NCBI GenBank assembly: GCA_000830255.1
Contig: JQIT01000005.1
Coordinates: 124,001-188,000, forward strand
Reading direction: 5' to 3'
Length of the DNA stretch: 64,000 bases
Origin: Sulfuricurvum sp. PC08-66
Lineage (GTDB): Bacteria; Campylobacterota; Campylobacteria; Campylobacterales; Sulfurimonadaceae
The translations under genes were made by a program, and so were the position numbers. The notes under the pieces are model-generated. The model did no database searches and was not told the origin of the DNA. It worked only from the letters and a program-made list of their open reading frames with translations. Of the stretch, positions 26,840 through 34,987 are shown piece by piece (positions within the stretch are counted from its first letter, which is position 1; the number at the start of each line of letters is the position of its first letter).

Positions 26840-27800
26840 AATCAAAGAGTGTTTGTCTTATCTTATTGACAAAGTTCTTGTATTTGTCTCCCTCTTTTGT
26901 TGCCTCTATCTCTTCTTCTGTCATGCCGTATTTGTGTTGTAGCATCCCTCTGTAAAATTGCTCTAGCCCATCCAAAGTGTTGTTGCGTATCTTTTTGGCA
27001 ATCTCAATTTTATAAGCCTTCATGTTATCGATAGGGTTTTTAATCGATTGAATGACCCAATCTACTAGCTCGTCTACGCGCTCCTGTGGGATGATAGACG
27101 TGCTCTCCAAGGCTTTGTACTCCCATCCAATGTGAAACTCTTTATCCTTTTTAAACCATGCGACATAGATGTCAATTCCCGCTTTTTCCAATATCTCTTC
27201 GCTTCCACGCTTGAGACCACGCAACATATCGGAGGGAGCGGTGTATTTCGTGCCTAGCTTTTCATTGAGCTCTTCTAGTGAAAAACTCACATAGTGGTAG
27301 TTTTTCATCACTTTGTTTGGCAATCGATAGTAGCGGCGGTACATTTCGTAAAGTTTGTAGGAGTACTTGCTGTCTAGTGTATGATGAACGTTCCTATCGA
27401 GTTTGGTGTAGTGCTCTGTGGCTTTAATGTAATCTTTGAAGTTGTCGCCAAATCGTCCCACCAAAAAATTGCTTTTGTGCGTCTCTTTAATGATTTTTGG
27501 CTCGATGATAAATTGTGCGATTGCCCACGTTACCTCTTTGCCTTGGCGGTCGATGTAGTTGCGCACTGCTACAGGACGGGTAAGCTCTTCCGCCCACAGC
27601 TCTATGCGCTTCATGTAATCGTTATTGCCTTTGAGTCCAAGTTTTTCAGTCAATTCGCTTATGGAAATTTTAAAGCCATCTACTTCGTCTTTGTAATAAT
27701 CAAGCAGCATATCCTGCAAACGCATAGCTCCAAGGCTATAAAGACCGTTTTTCGAATCGGTGATTGCGTTGTTTTTGGTATAGAGAATTTTTGAATTCAT
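26838..27800 (-). CDS. plasmid-type replication initiator (Rep_3 / RepB family)
   Basis: A 320-residue protein with two winged-helix domains of the Rep_3 superfamily: N-terminal YSLGAMRLQDMLLDYYKDE... and, further on, SKYSYKLYEMYRRYYR and FSLEELNEKLGTKYTAPSDM. Such proteins open theta-type plasmid origins and repress their own promoter. The start at 27800 is supported by AAGGA; an upstream in-frame codon at 27839 is less likely. Inverted repeats lie just upstream. It sits inside a chromosome between ssrA and housekeeping genes, so it marks an integrated plasmid or a remnant. Confidence 0.85.
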   Translation of the reverse strand: MNSKILYTKNNAITDSKNGLYSLGAMRLQDMLLDYYKDEVDGFKISISELTEKLGLKGNNDYMKRIELWAEELTRPVAVRNYIDRQGKEVTWAIAQFIIEPKIIKETHKSNFLVGRFGDNFKDYIKATEHYTKLDRNVHHTLDSKYSYKLYEMYRRYYRLPNKVMKNYHYVSFSLEELNEKLGTKYTAPSDMLRGLKRGSEEILEKAGIDIYVAWFKKDKEFHIGWEYKALESTSIIPQERVDELVDWVIQSIKNPIDNMKAYKIEIAKKIRNNTLDGLEQFYRGMLQHKYGMTEEEIEATKEGDKYKNFVNKIRQTLFD

Positions 27801-27826
27801 TGGGTACGTTCCTTTTTTTGAATTAG

Positions 27827-27870
27827 CACGAGTATACATCTCGTGATTTCAAAAACCTGCATTTTGAAAT
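27827..27870. promoter_or_regulatory. rep control region with two inverted repeats
   Basis: Upstream of rep are CACGAG-N7-CTCGTG (27827-27845) and ATTTCAAAA-N7-TTTTGAAAT (27846-27870), both perfect and both with 7-bp spacers. The minus-strand -10 box TATACT (27831-27836) falls inside the first repeat. This fits an operator for Rep autoregulation and possibly part of an origin. No tandem iterons are visible. The rest of the gap up to 27993 is AT-rich with no gene. Confidence 0.6.
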
Positions 27871-27993
27871 TTTTTGCTTTGCTTTTTTATTGGCAGCTTC
27901 AAATCACACGCAAATAGCCTTTGCCCTCCACTTAATTTTTGCCGTCAACAGCTAAACTATCAGACTTATTTATCCCCTATCGATGGAGCGCTT

Positions 27994-28518
27994 TTGATAA
28001 TTCTGGATTTTGAGACCAATTCCCACAATATCCACGATGTCATCGAAGTGGCGGCATTTCGCATAGCGCGCGTGGAGGGCACATACAGCATCACGGATAC
28101 CTTTCATCGATACTACTTTTCGAAATATCCCGTCAATCCACATGCCCTTGCAGTGCACAAACTCACCCCCAAACGTATCGAACAGCTACGAACCGATGTC
28201 GATTACGCCAACTATTTCGCAGAGGATGTTGAGTTTTTGAAATTTTGCGAGGGTACGAATACTCTCGTCGCGCACAATGTCTCTTTTGAATTGCGTCATT
28301 TGGGTCGATTGGTGCATTTCCCCAAGCATATTTGCACGATGGAGCTGAACAAGCAACATGTCAAGGCGCGCGATGTCAGAGGGAACCTCAAAAAGCCCAA
28401 ATTAGTGGAGACGTGCCGACATTATCGTATCGATTTCGATGAGGAGCAGTATCACAGCGCACTTTACGATGTCACAAAAACGCTAGAGGTTTTGAACAAA
28501 ATGAAGATAGAGATTTAG
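27994..28518 (+). CDS. DEDDh 3'-5' exonuclease (DnaQ-like)
   Basis: A 174-residue exonuclease domain protein. Exo motifs are visible: LDFETN (Asp, Glu), AHNVSFELRHL (Asp position replaced by Glu), and HSALYDVTKT (His and Asp). The longer open frame from 27874 has no signal for translation; I choose the TTG at 27994, five bases after GGAG, because the fold begins there. Likely DNA or RNA trimming; the exact role is unknown. It is the first gene right of the plasmid-like segment. Confidence 0.75.
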   Translation: MIILDFETNSHNIHDVIEVAAFRIARVEGTYSITDTFHRYYFSKYPVNPHALAVHKLTPKRIEQLRTDVDYANYFAEDVEFLKFCEGTNTLVAHNVSFELRHLGRLVHFPKHICTMELNKQHVKARDVRGNLKKPKLVETCRHYRIDFDEEQYHSALYDVTKTLEVLNKMKIEI

Positions 28519-28595
28519 CGACTTTTGTCTGCAGAACTTTCGCACTTCACTCCACAAAAGTGTACTATGCCTCTTTTGCTACTACAGGAGTATCG

Positions 28596-29378
28596 ATGCT
28601 ACAACTCACCCCCGTGGAGGATGTCACACTCCCCGAACTCGCCCTTTATCACAAATTTCGTGACAGCGCTTTTGCGTCGGATGAGAGTTTTATCGCGGAT
28701 TCGCCCAAGGTGGTCAATCTGCTTTTGCAATCGACGCTAGAGATCAAGAGCATTTTGGCTACGCCTGCCTATTACGCACAGCATGAAGAGCTCATCGCTA
28801 GGCATGACATTCCCGTGTTGTATGTCGCGGAAAAATCGGTACTTGAGGTTATCGCAGGTGTATCGATGCACCATAACTGCATGATGCACGCTATCAAACC
28901 TTCCTCGCATGCGCTAGAGGCATTGGATGCACAGGTCGTGATGCTCGATTCGATTGCATCGAGTGAAAATATCGGACTTATGGCGCGTAGTGCAGCGGCA
29001 TTGGGGATAGGCTCCTATGTGTTGCCTGCGCGTGGTCCACACCCCTTTGGCAGACGCGCCCTTCGTGTCTCGATGGGGTACGCAAGCAGGCTCAAGATAC
29101 ATATTTATGAGGATATTTTCGGCACGCTCGCACATCTCAAAAGCTTGGGCTATACGATAATAGCGGCGGAGATTACGCCCGATGCGCGCCCTTTGTCCTC
29201 TATCGAAGCGCCTTTGAAATGGGTGCTCTTGATGGGGAGCGAAGACAAAGGCATTTCGGCGGAGGTGTTGGCGTGTTGTGACGCGGTGGTCGCTATCGAA
29301 ATGGCACCCGAAGTTAAGAGTCTCAATGTAGGTGTTGCGGCATCGATTATGATGTATCAGCTCATGCACAAAGCGTGA
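28596..29378 (+). CDS. SpoU/TrmH family RNA 2'-O-methyltransferase
   Basis: A 260-residue SPOUT-class enzyme. The three motifs are present: [31 protein letters not shown], and [21 protein letters not shown], the knot that binds S-adenosylmethionine. The start at ATG 28596 follows CAGGAG. It would methylate a ribose in tRNA or rRNA; the target position cannot be told from sequence. Confidence 0.92.
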   Translation: MLQLTPVEDVTLPELALYHKFRDSAFASDESFIADSPKVVNLLLQSTLEIKSILATPAYYAQHEELIARHDIPVLYVAEKSVLEVIAGVSMHHNCMMHAIKPSSHALEALDAQVVMLDSIASSENIGLMARSAAALGIGSYVLPARGPHPFGRRALRVSMGYASRLKIHIYEDIFGTLAHLKSLGYTIIAAEITPDARPLSSIEAPLKWVLLMGSEDKGISAEVLACCDAVVAIEMAPEVKSLNVGVAASIMMYQLMHKA

Positions 29379-29416
29379 TTTGAGGGGGCTTTTGTACGAT
29401 TTTTGTCACAAAAAAG

Positions 29417-29449
29417 TTTTACATTGCTTTTACATTAGGTGGCTACAAT
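29417..29449 (+). promoter_or_regulatory. direct-repeat promoter of the CZB chemoreceptor gene
   Basis: TTTTACA at 29417-29423 is repeated after four bases at 29428-29434; nine bases further lies TACAAT (29444-29449) as -10 box. Direct repeats 11 bp apart next to a -10 and without a proper -35 are typical of OmpR/PhoB-type activation. The same arrangement precedes soxX. Confidence 0.6.
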
Positions 29450-29481
29450 TGCGCAACATTTTTAGGTCGGATTGGAATCGT

Positions 29482-30612
29482 ATGGGGATTTTTGGGAATG
29501 ACAAGGCGTTGTTGCAAGAGCTTGCAGAAAAAAAGAGAACGATAGAGGGTTTGGAAGAGAAAATTGCGCGTTTAGAGAGCCAAAACCGCTCACTAGAGCA
29601 AAAAATGGAGCTATCGAACGAAGAAGCAATCATGAACAAACTCATCAAGAGCCTCACACGAGGGCTCACCGATGGGTGTGGTAATGATTTGGGTGTTTTG
29701 CAAGGCAATCTACGTGACAACCTCGAGGCACTCGAAGAGGTGGGTCGCCGCAACCAAGAGAATGCCCAACACAGCGGACATTGCGAGACACAAATTCATG
29801 AGCTTGTAGGCACCGTGGGGAGCTTGCTAGAGTACATCAGACGTACCTACGATGAGGTCGAGACGCTCAATACCAATGTCAACAGCATCTCTGCGGTCAT
29901 TACGCTCATCAAAGATATCTCCGACCAGACCAACCTCCTCGCGCTCAATGCGGCTATCGAGGCGGCACGCGCAGGGGAGCATGGACGTGGTTTTGCCGTC
30001 GTAGCAGACGAAGTGCGCAAACTTGCCGAGCGCACTCAAAAAGCGACCAGCGAGGTAGAGATTACCGTCCAAAGCCTCAAGCAAACCACCCAAGAGGTAC
30101 ACGAATATTCGTCGCAAATGGAGCAACTCTCTATCAATTCCAAAGATCAGTTGGACAGTTTTATCGAGCGTATGCAAGGACTCATTGCCAATTCGGGCGT
30201 CATCGAGAGCGATACCATCGATATCACCTATGCGATTTTCGTGATATTGACCAAGCTAGATCACTTGCTCTTCAAAGCCAACGGCTACAAAACCGTCTTC
30301 GCACAAAACAAAGCGGCAGAGTTTGTGGGAGATACGCAGTGTCGATTGGGCAAATGGTATTTCGAGGGTCAGGGCAAAGAGAAGTTCGGACACTGCACAA
30401 GCTACGCCAAATTGCAAGCACCGCACAAAATGGTGCATGACAAAATCAAAGCAGCTGTCGATTGCGTCGTAGCGGGTACCTGTACCAAAGAGGCGCAAAA
30501 TGTTGCGACCTATTTTGAAAACGCAGAAAGCGCAAGCAAAGAGGTGATGAGTACGCTCGATACCTTGCTCAACGAAGAGCGTAGCTTGCGCCACAAAAAG
30601 AGCAAAAAGTAG
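29482..30612 (+). CDS. TlpD-like cytosolic chemoreceptor with CZB domain
   Basis: A soluble methyl-accepting protein of 376 residues. An N-terminal coiled coil (about 15-60) leads to a signalling domain whose hairpin tip [41 protein letters not shown] (about 150-190) contacts CheA and CheW. The C-terminal domain has LDHLLFK, CRLGKWY and PHKMVH, the His/Cys residues of the zinc-binding CZB fold. There is no membrane segment. Architecture equals Helicobacter TlpD, which senses redox stress; the same role is inferred. I use the ATG at 29482 because upstream residues are unlike the family and would cover the promoter. Confidence 0.88.
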   Translation: MGIFGNDKALLQELAEKKRTIEGLEEKIARLESQNRSLEQKMELSNEEAIMNKLIKSLTRGLTDGCGNDLGVLQGNLRDNLEALEEVGRRNQENAQHSGHCETQIHELVGTVGSLLEYIRRTYDEVETLNTNVNSISAVITLIKDISDQTNLLALNAAIEAARAGEHGRGFAVVADEVRKLAERTQKATSEVEITVQSLKQTTQEVHEYSSQMEQLSINSKDQLDSFIERMQGLIANSGVIESDTIDITYAIFVILTKLDHLLFKANGYKTVFAQNKAAEFVGDTQCRLGKWYFEGQGKEKFGHCTSYAKLQAPHKMVHDKIKAAVDCVVAGTCTKEAQNVATYFENAESASKEVMSTLDTLLNEERSLRHKKSKK

Positions 30613-30614
30613 CC

Positions 30615-30935
30615 CTACGCTTTGAGTGCCTCTGGCGCGGGTAGGGTGTAGTGGCTGGCACGTGCGACATGCTCTTGGAACATGATGCCGTGCGAAGGTT
30701 CGTTGATTTTGAGTGCGAAAAAGAGGTACTCGAAAACGGCATCTGCTTGCGATGCTTCGACCAAAACGGTCAAAATTTCTACGGCATGAATGGCATAGGC
30801 GTTGTTGCTACTGCCGCCGCGTGCATGTGCCAAATTCGCCGTGGTGATGCCAAACTCTTTTTGCAACGCCTCCAAAATCTCCACCCCAATAGATTGCGCT
30901 AAGAGGCACGTGATGAGCTTGTAGGGGGTGTTCAT
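30615..30935 (-). CDS. PII-like protein 2 of the DUF1538 operon
   Basis: A 106-residue ferredoxin-fold protein resembling the PII superfamily by size, beta-alpha-beta layout and context. It lacks the canonical T-loop signature with its uridylylation tyrosine. Central sequence ARGGSSNNAYAIHAVEILTVLVEA (residues 38-61) aligns with the T-loop and second strand. Start overlaps the stop of PII-like protein 1 as ATGA. Probably a regulator of the transporter upstream; effector unknown. Confidence 0.65.
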   Translation of the reverse strand: MNTPYKLITCLLAQSIGVEILEALQKEFGITTANLAHARGGSSNNAYAIHAVEILTVLVEASQADAVFEYLFFALKINEPSHGIMFQEHVARASHYTLPAPEALKA

Positions 30936-31294
30936 GCGCCACCTTTGAGCTTGGAGATGACCTCGGCTGGGATATAGGTGCCTGCCTTTTCCAACGGTGT
31001 CACATAGACAAATCCCATACCAGGGGTATCGAGCTTGCCTGCCAAATAGATAGCATCGAAGATTCTATCGACTTGCTCGGTGGAGACGACGATTTGGATA
31101 ATCTCCTTTTCTGCTTCGACCGCAACACCATAGATACCTAGCTTTTCGCGTACGCCGCTGCCTTGGGCGTAGTGCACAGTGGCACCTTGTGCGCCTGCTT
31201 GGAAAGCCGCTTTGGTGATGATGTCGCCGATGCCCTTTTGGACGATAGCAGTGATGAGCTCCACATCGGTGAGTATGGTGATATTACGGTTCAT
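30932..31294 (-). CDS. PII-like protein 1 of the DUF1538 operon
   Basis: A 120-residue PII-family protein, start ATG at 31294 overlapping the DUF1538 stop as ATGA. Landmarks: QKGIGDIITKAAFQAGAQGATVHYAQG (the first strand-helix and short T-loop), IIQIVVSTEQVDRIFDAIYLAG, and TPGMGFVYVTPLE (the second PII signature, degenerate). The YxGAEY T-loop motif is absent, so GlnD-type modification is unlikely. It probably senses a small molecule and gates the neighbouring membrane protein. Confidence 0.8.
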   Translation of the reverse strand: MNRNITILTDVELITAIVQKGIGDIITKAAFQAGAQGATVHYAQGSGVREKLGIYGVAVEAEKEIIQIVVSTEQVDRIFDAIYLAGKLDTPGMGFVYVTPLEKAGTYIPAEVISKLKGGA

Positions 31295-33018
31295 TTTTTT
31301 CCTTTGGATGATTTGTACTCGACCCACAACCCTGTGAGCAAAACGGCAATAATAGGTCCAATCGATGCCATCGATAGGATGCCAAACCCTTCGATAGCCC
31401 CCACTGCCTCCCCAAATCCTAGTCCCATCGCAAGTACCAACGGCACCGTGATAGGACCCGTGGTCACGCCTGCGCTGTCCCACGCGATATTGACATACGC
31501 TTCGCTCGAGAGATAGGTGAGAATGACCGCTAGGGCGTAGCTAGGGACGATGAGGTACCCTAGCGGAAGGGTGTAGATGATTTTGAGAATGCCCACCGCG
31601 ATACCTGTACCTACCCCTATCGAGACGGCTATCATAAGGGTGCGTTTTTTGAAAACCCCTTGGGTGAGGTGCTCTACGGTCATACCCAGCGCATTGAGTG
31701 CAGGCTCTGCCAAGGTCGCTCCAAAGCCCAAGACCCACGCGAAAAGCACCGCTACAGCCAGACCCAATGCATAAGGATAGAGCGCCTCGATGACGCTACC
31801 ATCGGCGGTGGTGATGGTATTAAACGCCGCAGGGATAAGCCCTCCTGATTGTCCGCCCAATTTGGCTAGACCGTAAGAGAGTCCAATGTTGAAAAGTATC
31901 ATCCCCAAGACCGATAGGACGATACCGTAGGTGATGGTGCCTGCATTGGGGAGCTTGGATTTGAGGATGATTTTGTAGACAAAAAGCAGAAAAAGCACCA
32001 AGGGCACAATGGCGCGAAAGCCCAAAATAATCTCTATCCAAGGGGTCATCTCGTACCAAGGCAGTGCGCCCTCAAGCCCTCGAGCGGCGTGTGCCGCGGC
32101 GATAATCGCCTCTGGCGTGGTAATAGCATAGACAAAGATGCCCAATCCCATCACCCCAATAATAGGAAATATCGATGCCAAGGTGACGATACCAAACCCT
32201 GATAGGCTACTGTTGCCTTTGCCTGCGGCAGAGGCGATACCTATGCCTAGAGCTAAGACCAAGGGCACCGTGACAGGTCCCGTAGTGACCGCGCCACTGT
32301 CCCATGCTAGCCCCAAAATAGGCGACAAATCGGCATTGGTCATGATGTAGAGTGTCAGTGCGATAGTGGGGATGAGGGAGAGGTAGATGTAGGGTTTGAG
32401 GCTAATGCCATAGAGAAACCGTAGCGTCCCAAGCACCGCCGCAAGTCCCACGCCCATGCCTACAATGAGTACCAATGCCCCCGAATAGTCATTGAGCAGG
32501 GCATAAAGATAGGGGGCTTTTTCGACCTGCACCAGTGCCCCTGCCGCTTTGAGTGCGCCAATAGCAGGCTCTGCGAAGGTGACGCCAATACCTAGCAAAA
32601 AAGCAACGATGAGCACCACGGTCAGGGAGACTTTTTTTGGCAGGGTATTACCGATGACCTCTCCAAAGGGCATGAGACCCTGTTTGATTCCCTCCATGAA
32701 AAACATCAATCCCACAATAACCGCCATCAATCCTGCGGTGATAATCGAGGCATCGGTGACATTTTGGCGCAAAATGAAGAGCTGAAAGAGTACCAAATAG
32801 AGCGCCAAAGGCAAAAGGGCATAGAGCTGCTCCAAAAAACGTACGCTGACATAAGGCGCGATGAGTCGATAGATATCCAACGGTCGTAGGGTGATAGTTT
32901 TGGGTCTATCAGTGGTTTGACGTGTGAGAAGGTTATAGCTAATACGGGTGTAATCGGCTTGTACATGGCGAGAGTAATCGCCAAAACGTATCGATTCTAC
33001 CTCGGTTTCGTTGGGCAT
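31291..33018 (-). CDS. DUF1538 membrane transporter, internally duplicated
   Basis: A 575-residue polytopic membrane protein. Two halves repeat each other with a period of about 274 residues: AWDSGAVTTGPVTVPL at 238 matches AWDSAGVTTGPITVPL at 512, and GVTFAEPAIGALKAAG at 145 matches GATLAEPALNALGMTV at 433. The N-terminal 45 residues are cytosolic and charged. DUF1538 proteins are uncharacterised permeases often encoded with PII-like proteins, as here. The start at 33018 is chosen for its AAGGA site. Substrate unknown. Confidence 0.85.
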   Translation of the reverse strand: MPNETEVESIRFGDYSRHVQADYTRISYNLLTRQTTDRPKTITLRPLDIYRLIAPYVSVRFLEQLYALLPLALYLVLFQLFILRQNVTDASIITAGLMAVIVGLMFFMEGIKQGLMPFGEVIGNTLPKKVSLTVVLIVAFLLGIGVTFAEPAIGALKAAGALVQVEKAPYLYALLNDYSGALVLIVGMGVGLAAVLGTLRFLYGISLKPYIYLSLIPTIALTLYIMTNADLSPILGLAWDSGAVTTGPVTVPLVLALGIGIASAAGKGNSSLSGFGIVTLASIFPIIGVMGLGIFVYAITTPEAIIAAAHAARGLEGALPWYEMTPWIEIILGFRAIVPLVLFLLFVYKIILKSKLPNAGTITYGIVLSVLGMILFNIGLSYGLAKLGGQSGGLIPAAFNTITTADGSVIEALYPYALGLAVAVLFAWVLGFGATLAEPALNALGMTVEHLTQGVFKKRTLMIAVSIGVGTGIAVGILKIIYTLPLGYLIVPSYALAVILTYLSSEAYVNIAWDSAGVTTGPITVPLVLAMGLGFGEAVGAIEGFGILSMASIGPIIAVLLTGLWVEYKSSKGKK

Positions 33019-33198
33019 GGTGCTTCCTTGTGAGGGGGAGTATCGTGGACAAAAGTGTATCCAAAATTTCCTCGCTATCTTTATCACAAAAAGATTAAAA
33101 AATCTTGCAAAATGGTCTCCAAAGTGCGGTATAGTGGGCGTTGTTAATTACAAAGAAGGTAGAGTTAAGGTTTTAATTTAGGGTTGTAAGAAGTAGGA
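33019..33198. promoter_or_regulatory. divergent intergenic region DUF1538 / GGDEF-EAL
   Basis: 180 bp without a gene. It contains AAGATT-AAAA-AATCTT (33091-33106), a perfect 6-bp inverted repeat, and a plausible plus-strand promoter TTGCAA (33105-33110) with TATAGT (33130-33135), 19 bp apart, for the GGDEF-EAL gene. Confidence 0.4.
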
Positions 33199-34941
33199 AT
33201 GGCGGGAAAAGATCAAAGCGGTACTTTTGGTGCGTGTTCGAGTAGCGTAGAGACGCTCGAAAAAGAGAATGCCTATTTGCAAACCATCATCGATAGCGTG
33301 GGCAGCGGAATTATGGTCATCCAACGCAACTACGAAGTGACATTGATGAACGCCACCGCCGAATCGATGATGATGAATGAGCAAATCGCCGATAAATTTC
33401 ATCCCAAATGCTACGAAATTTCGCACCATCTACAAGCGCCTTGCGATGGCAAAGAGCACCCTTGCCCCTTGTCGATGGTACTAGAAAGCGGTGAACGGGT
33501 CAAAGTGATGCATCGACACAAAGATGCCTTCGGGAAAGAGCGTATTATCGAGCTGACCGCTACGCCTATCCTCGACGAAGAGGGGAATATCGATGCTATC
33601 GTCGAGGTGGCGCACGACATGACACAATTGGTCACTACGCAGCAGGAGTTGGCACATCAATCGCACCACGATGCTTTGACCGATTTGCCCAATCGAGTCC
33701 TCTTTATGGACAGATTGGAACAGGGACTCAAATATGCCCAACGCTACAACAAGCGTCTTGCGGTGCTTTTTTTGGATATCGACCGCTTCAAAGAGGTGAA
33801 CGATTCGCTAGGGCATGCGGTGGGCGATGAGCTGTTGGTGAGTGTCGCTACGCAGTTGGGTGTGATTGTTGGTGTCAACGACACGGTGGCACGCATGGGT
33901 GGTGATGAGTTTGCTATATTGGTCGAAAATTTGCAAGAGACCAATGCCCTTATTTCAATTGTGACACGTATCACGCAGGCGTTAAGTGAGCCGATACTCG
34001 TAGGTTCACATTGGCTCTATGTCACCTTCGGCGTAGGCATTGCACTCTATCCCAACGATGCACAAGATGCCATTTCACTGCTCAAAAACGCCGATGCCGC
34101 GATGTACAACGCCAAACAAAAGGGGCGAAATCGCTACGAATTTTATACCCAATCGATGACCCAAAAAGCGTACGAGCGTATCGTCATGGAGACGCAATTG
34201 CGCGAAGCTATCGCTACCAATGCGCTGGAGGTCTATTTCCAACGTCAAGTCGATGCCCAATCCCAAACCCTCATTGGCATGGAGGCGTTGGTGCGTTGGA
34301 ATCACCCTGAGCTTGGATTGCTAGGGGCGGGGCGGTTTGTCCCCATGGCAGAGGAGACGGGGTTGATTGTGGCGCTGGATGAGTGGGTGATGCGACACGC
34401 TATTATGCAGTGGGTTGCGTGGCACAAAAAGGGGCAAGCGGTGGGGATATTGTCGCTGAATCTCTCGACGCTTCGTCTGGCAGATGAGTATCTTATAGAG
34501 CGTATTACAGCGCTTTTGGAGGAGCTTGAAGCACAGCCACAATGGCTCATGCTAGAGGTGACCGAGAGTCAAATTATGAAAAATCCCCAAGCCTCCATCG
34601 CGACACTCAATGCCTTGGGCGCGATGGGTATCAAACTCGCCATCGATGATTTTGGGACGGGGTACTCAAGCCTTGCCTATCTCAAGGCACTGCCCATCAA
34701 CAAAATCAAAATCGACCAATCTTTCGTGCGTGAATTACCCTACAACGGCAACGATGCGCAAATTGTCAAAACCATCATTGCAATGGCTCAGGCGCTAGGA
34801 TTGGAGGTGATTGCAGAGGGGGTAGAGACGCAAGCACAGTGCGATTTCTTGCTCTCGTTGGGGTGCACGCAAATCCAAGGGTTTCTCTTCCATCGACCCA
34901 GCAGTGGCGCAGCTATCGAGGCGCAATCGATGCCATTTTAG
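33199..34941 (+). CDS. PAS-GGDEF-EAL cyclic-di-GMP enzyme
   Basis: A 580-residue cytosolic protein. A PAS domain (about 25-145) carries an unusual cysteine set, KCYE near residue 71 and C82/C89 in PCDGKEHPCPL. GGDEF is intact at 234-238 with DIDRFKEVNDSLGHAVGD; the RxxD inhibition site is missing its Arg. The EAL domain is intact: EAL at 362-364, then LEVTES, DDFGTGYSSL and IKIDQSFVREL. It could both make and degrade c-di-GMP. No membrane segment. The gene 46 bp downstream has the same output domains. Confidence 0.93.
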   Translation: MAGKDQSGTFGACSSSVETLEKENAYLQTIIDSVGSGIMVIQRNYEVTLMNATAESMMMNEQIADKFHPKCYEISHHLQAPCDGKEHPCPLSMVLESGERVKVMHRHKDAFGKERIIELTATPILDEEGNIDAIVEVAHDMTQLVTTQQELAHQSHHDALTDLPNRVLFMDRLEQGLKYAQRYNKRLAVLFLDIDRFKEVNDSLGHAVGDELLVSVATQLGVIVGVNDTVARMGGDEFAILVENLQETNALISIVTRITQALSEPILVGSHWLYVTFGVGIALYPNDAQDAISLLKNADAAMYNAKQKGRNRYEFYTQSMTQKAYERIVMETQLREAIATNALEVYFQRQVDAQSQTLIGMEALVRWNHPELGLLGAGRFVPMAEETGLIVALDEWVMRHAIMQWVAWHKKGQAVGILSLNLSTLRLADEYLIERITALLEELEAQPQWLMLEVTESQIMKNPQASIATLNALGAMGIKLAIDDFGTGYSSLAYLKALPINKIKIDQSFVRELPYNGNDAQIVKTIIAMAQALGLEVIAEGVETQAQCDFLLSLGCTQIQGFLFHRPSSGAAIEAQSMPF

Positions 34942-34987
34942 TTTATGTGGTACAATCTTTTTTCACTCAAATTAGCGAGGATTTTTC

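Noticed and set aside
24467-27863. AAACCCGCATT after ssrA and AAACCTGCATT before rep as possible attachment repeats
   Set aside because: Only 10 of 11 bases match, neither copy lies in the tmRNA T-arm, and the second forms part of an inverted repeat at rep. Too weak for an att call.
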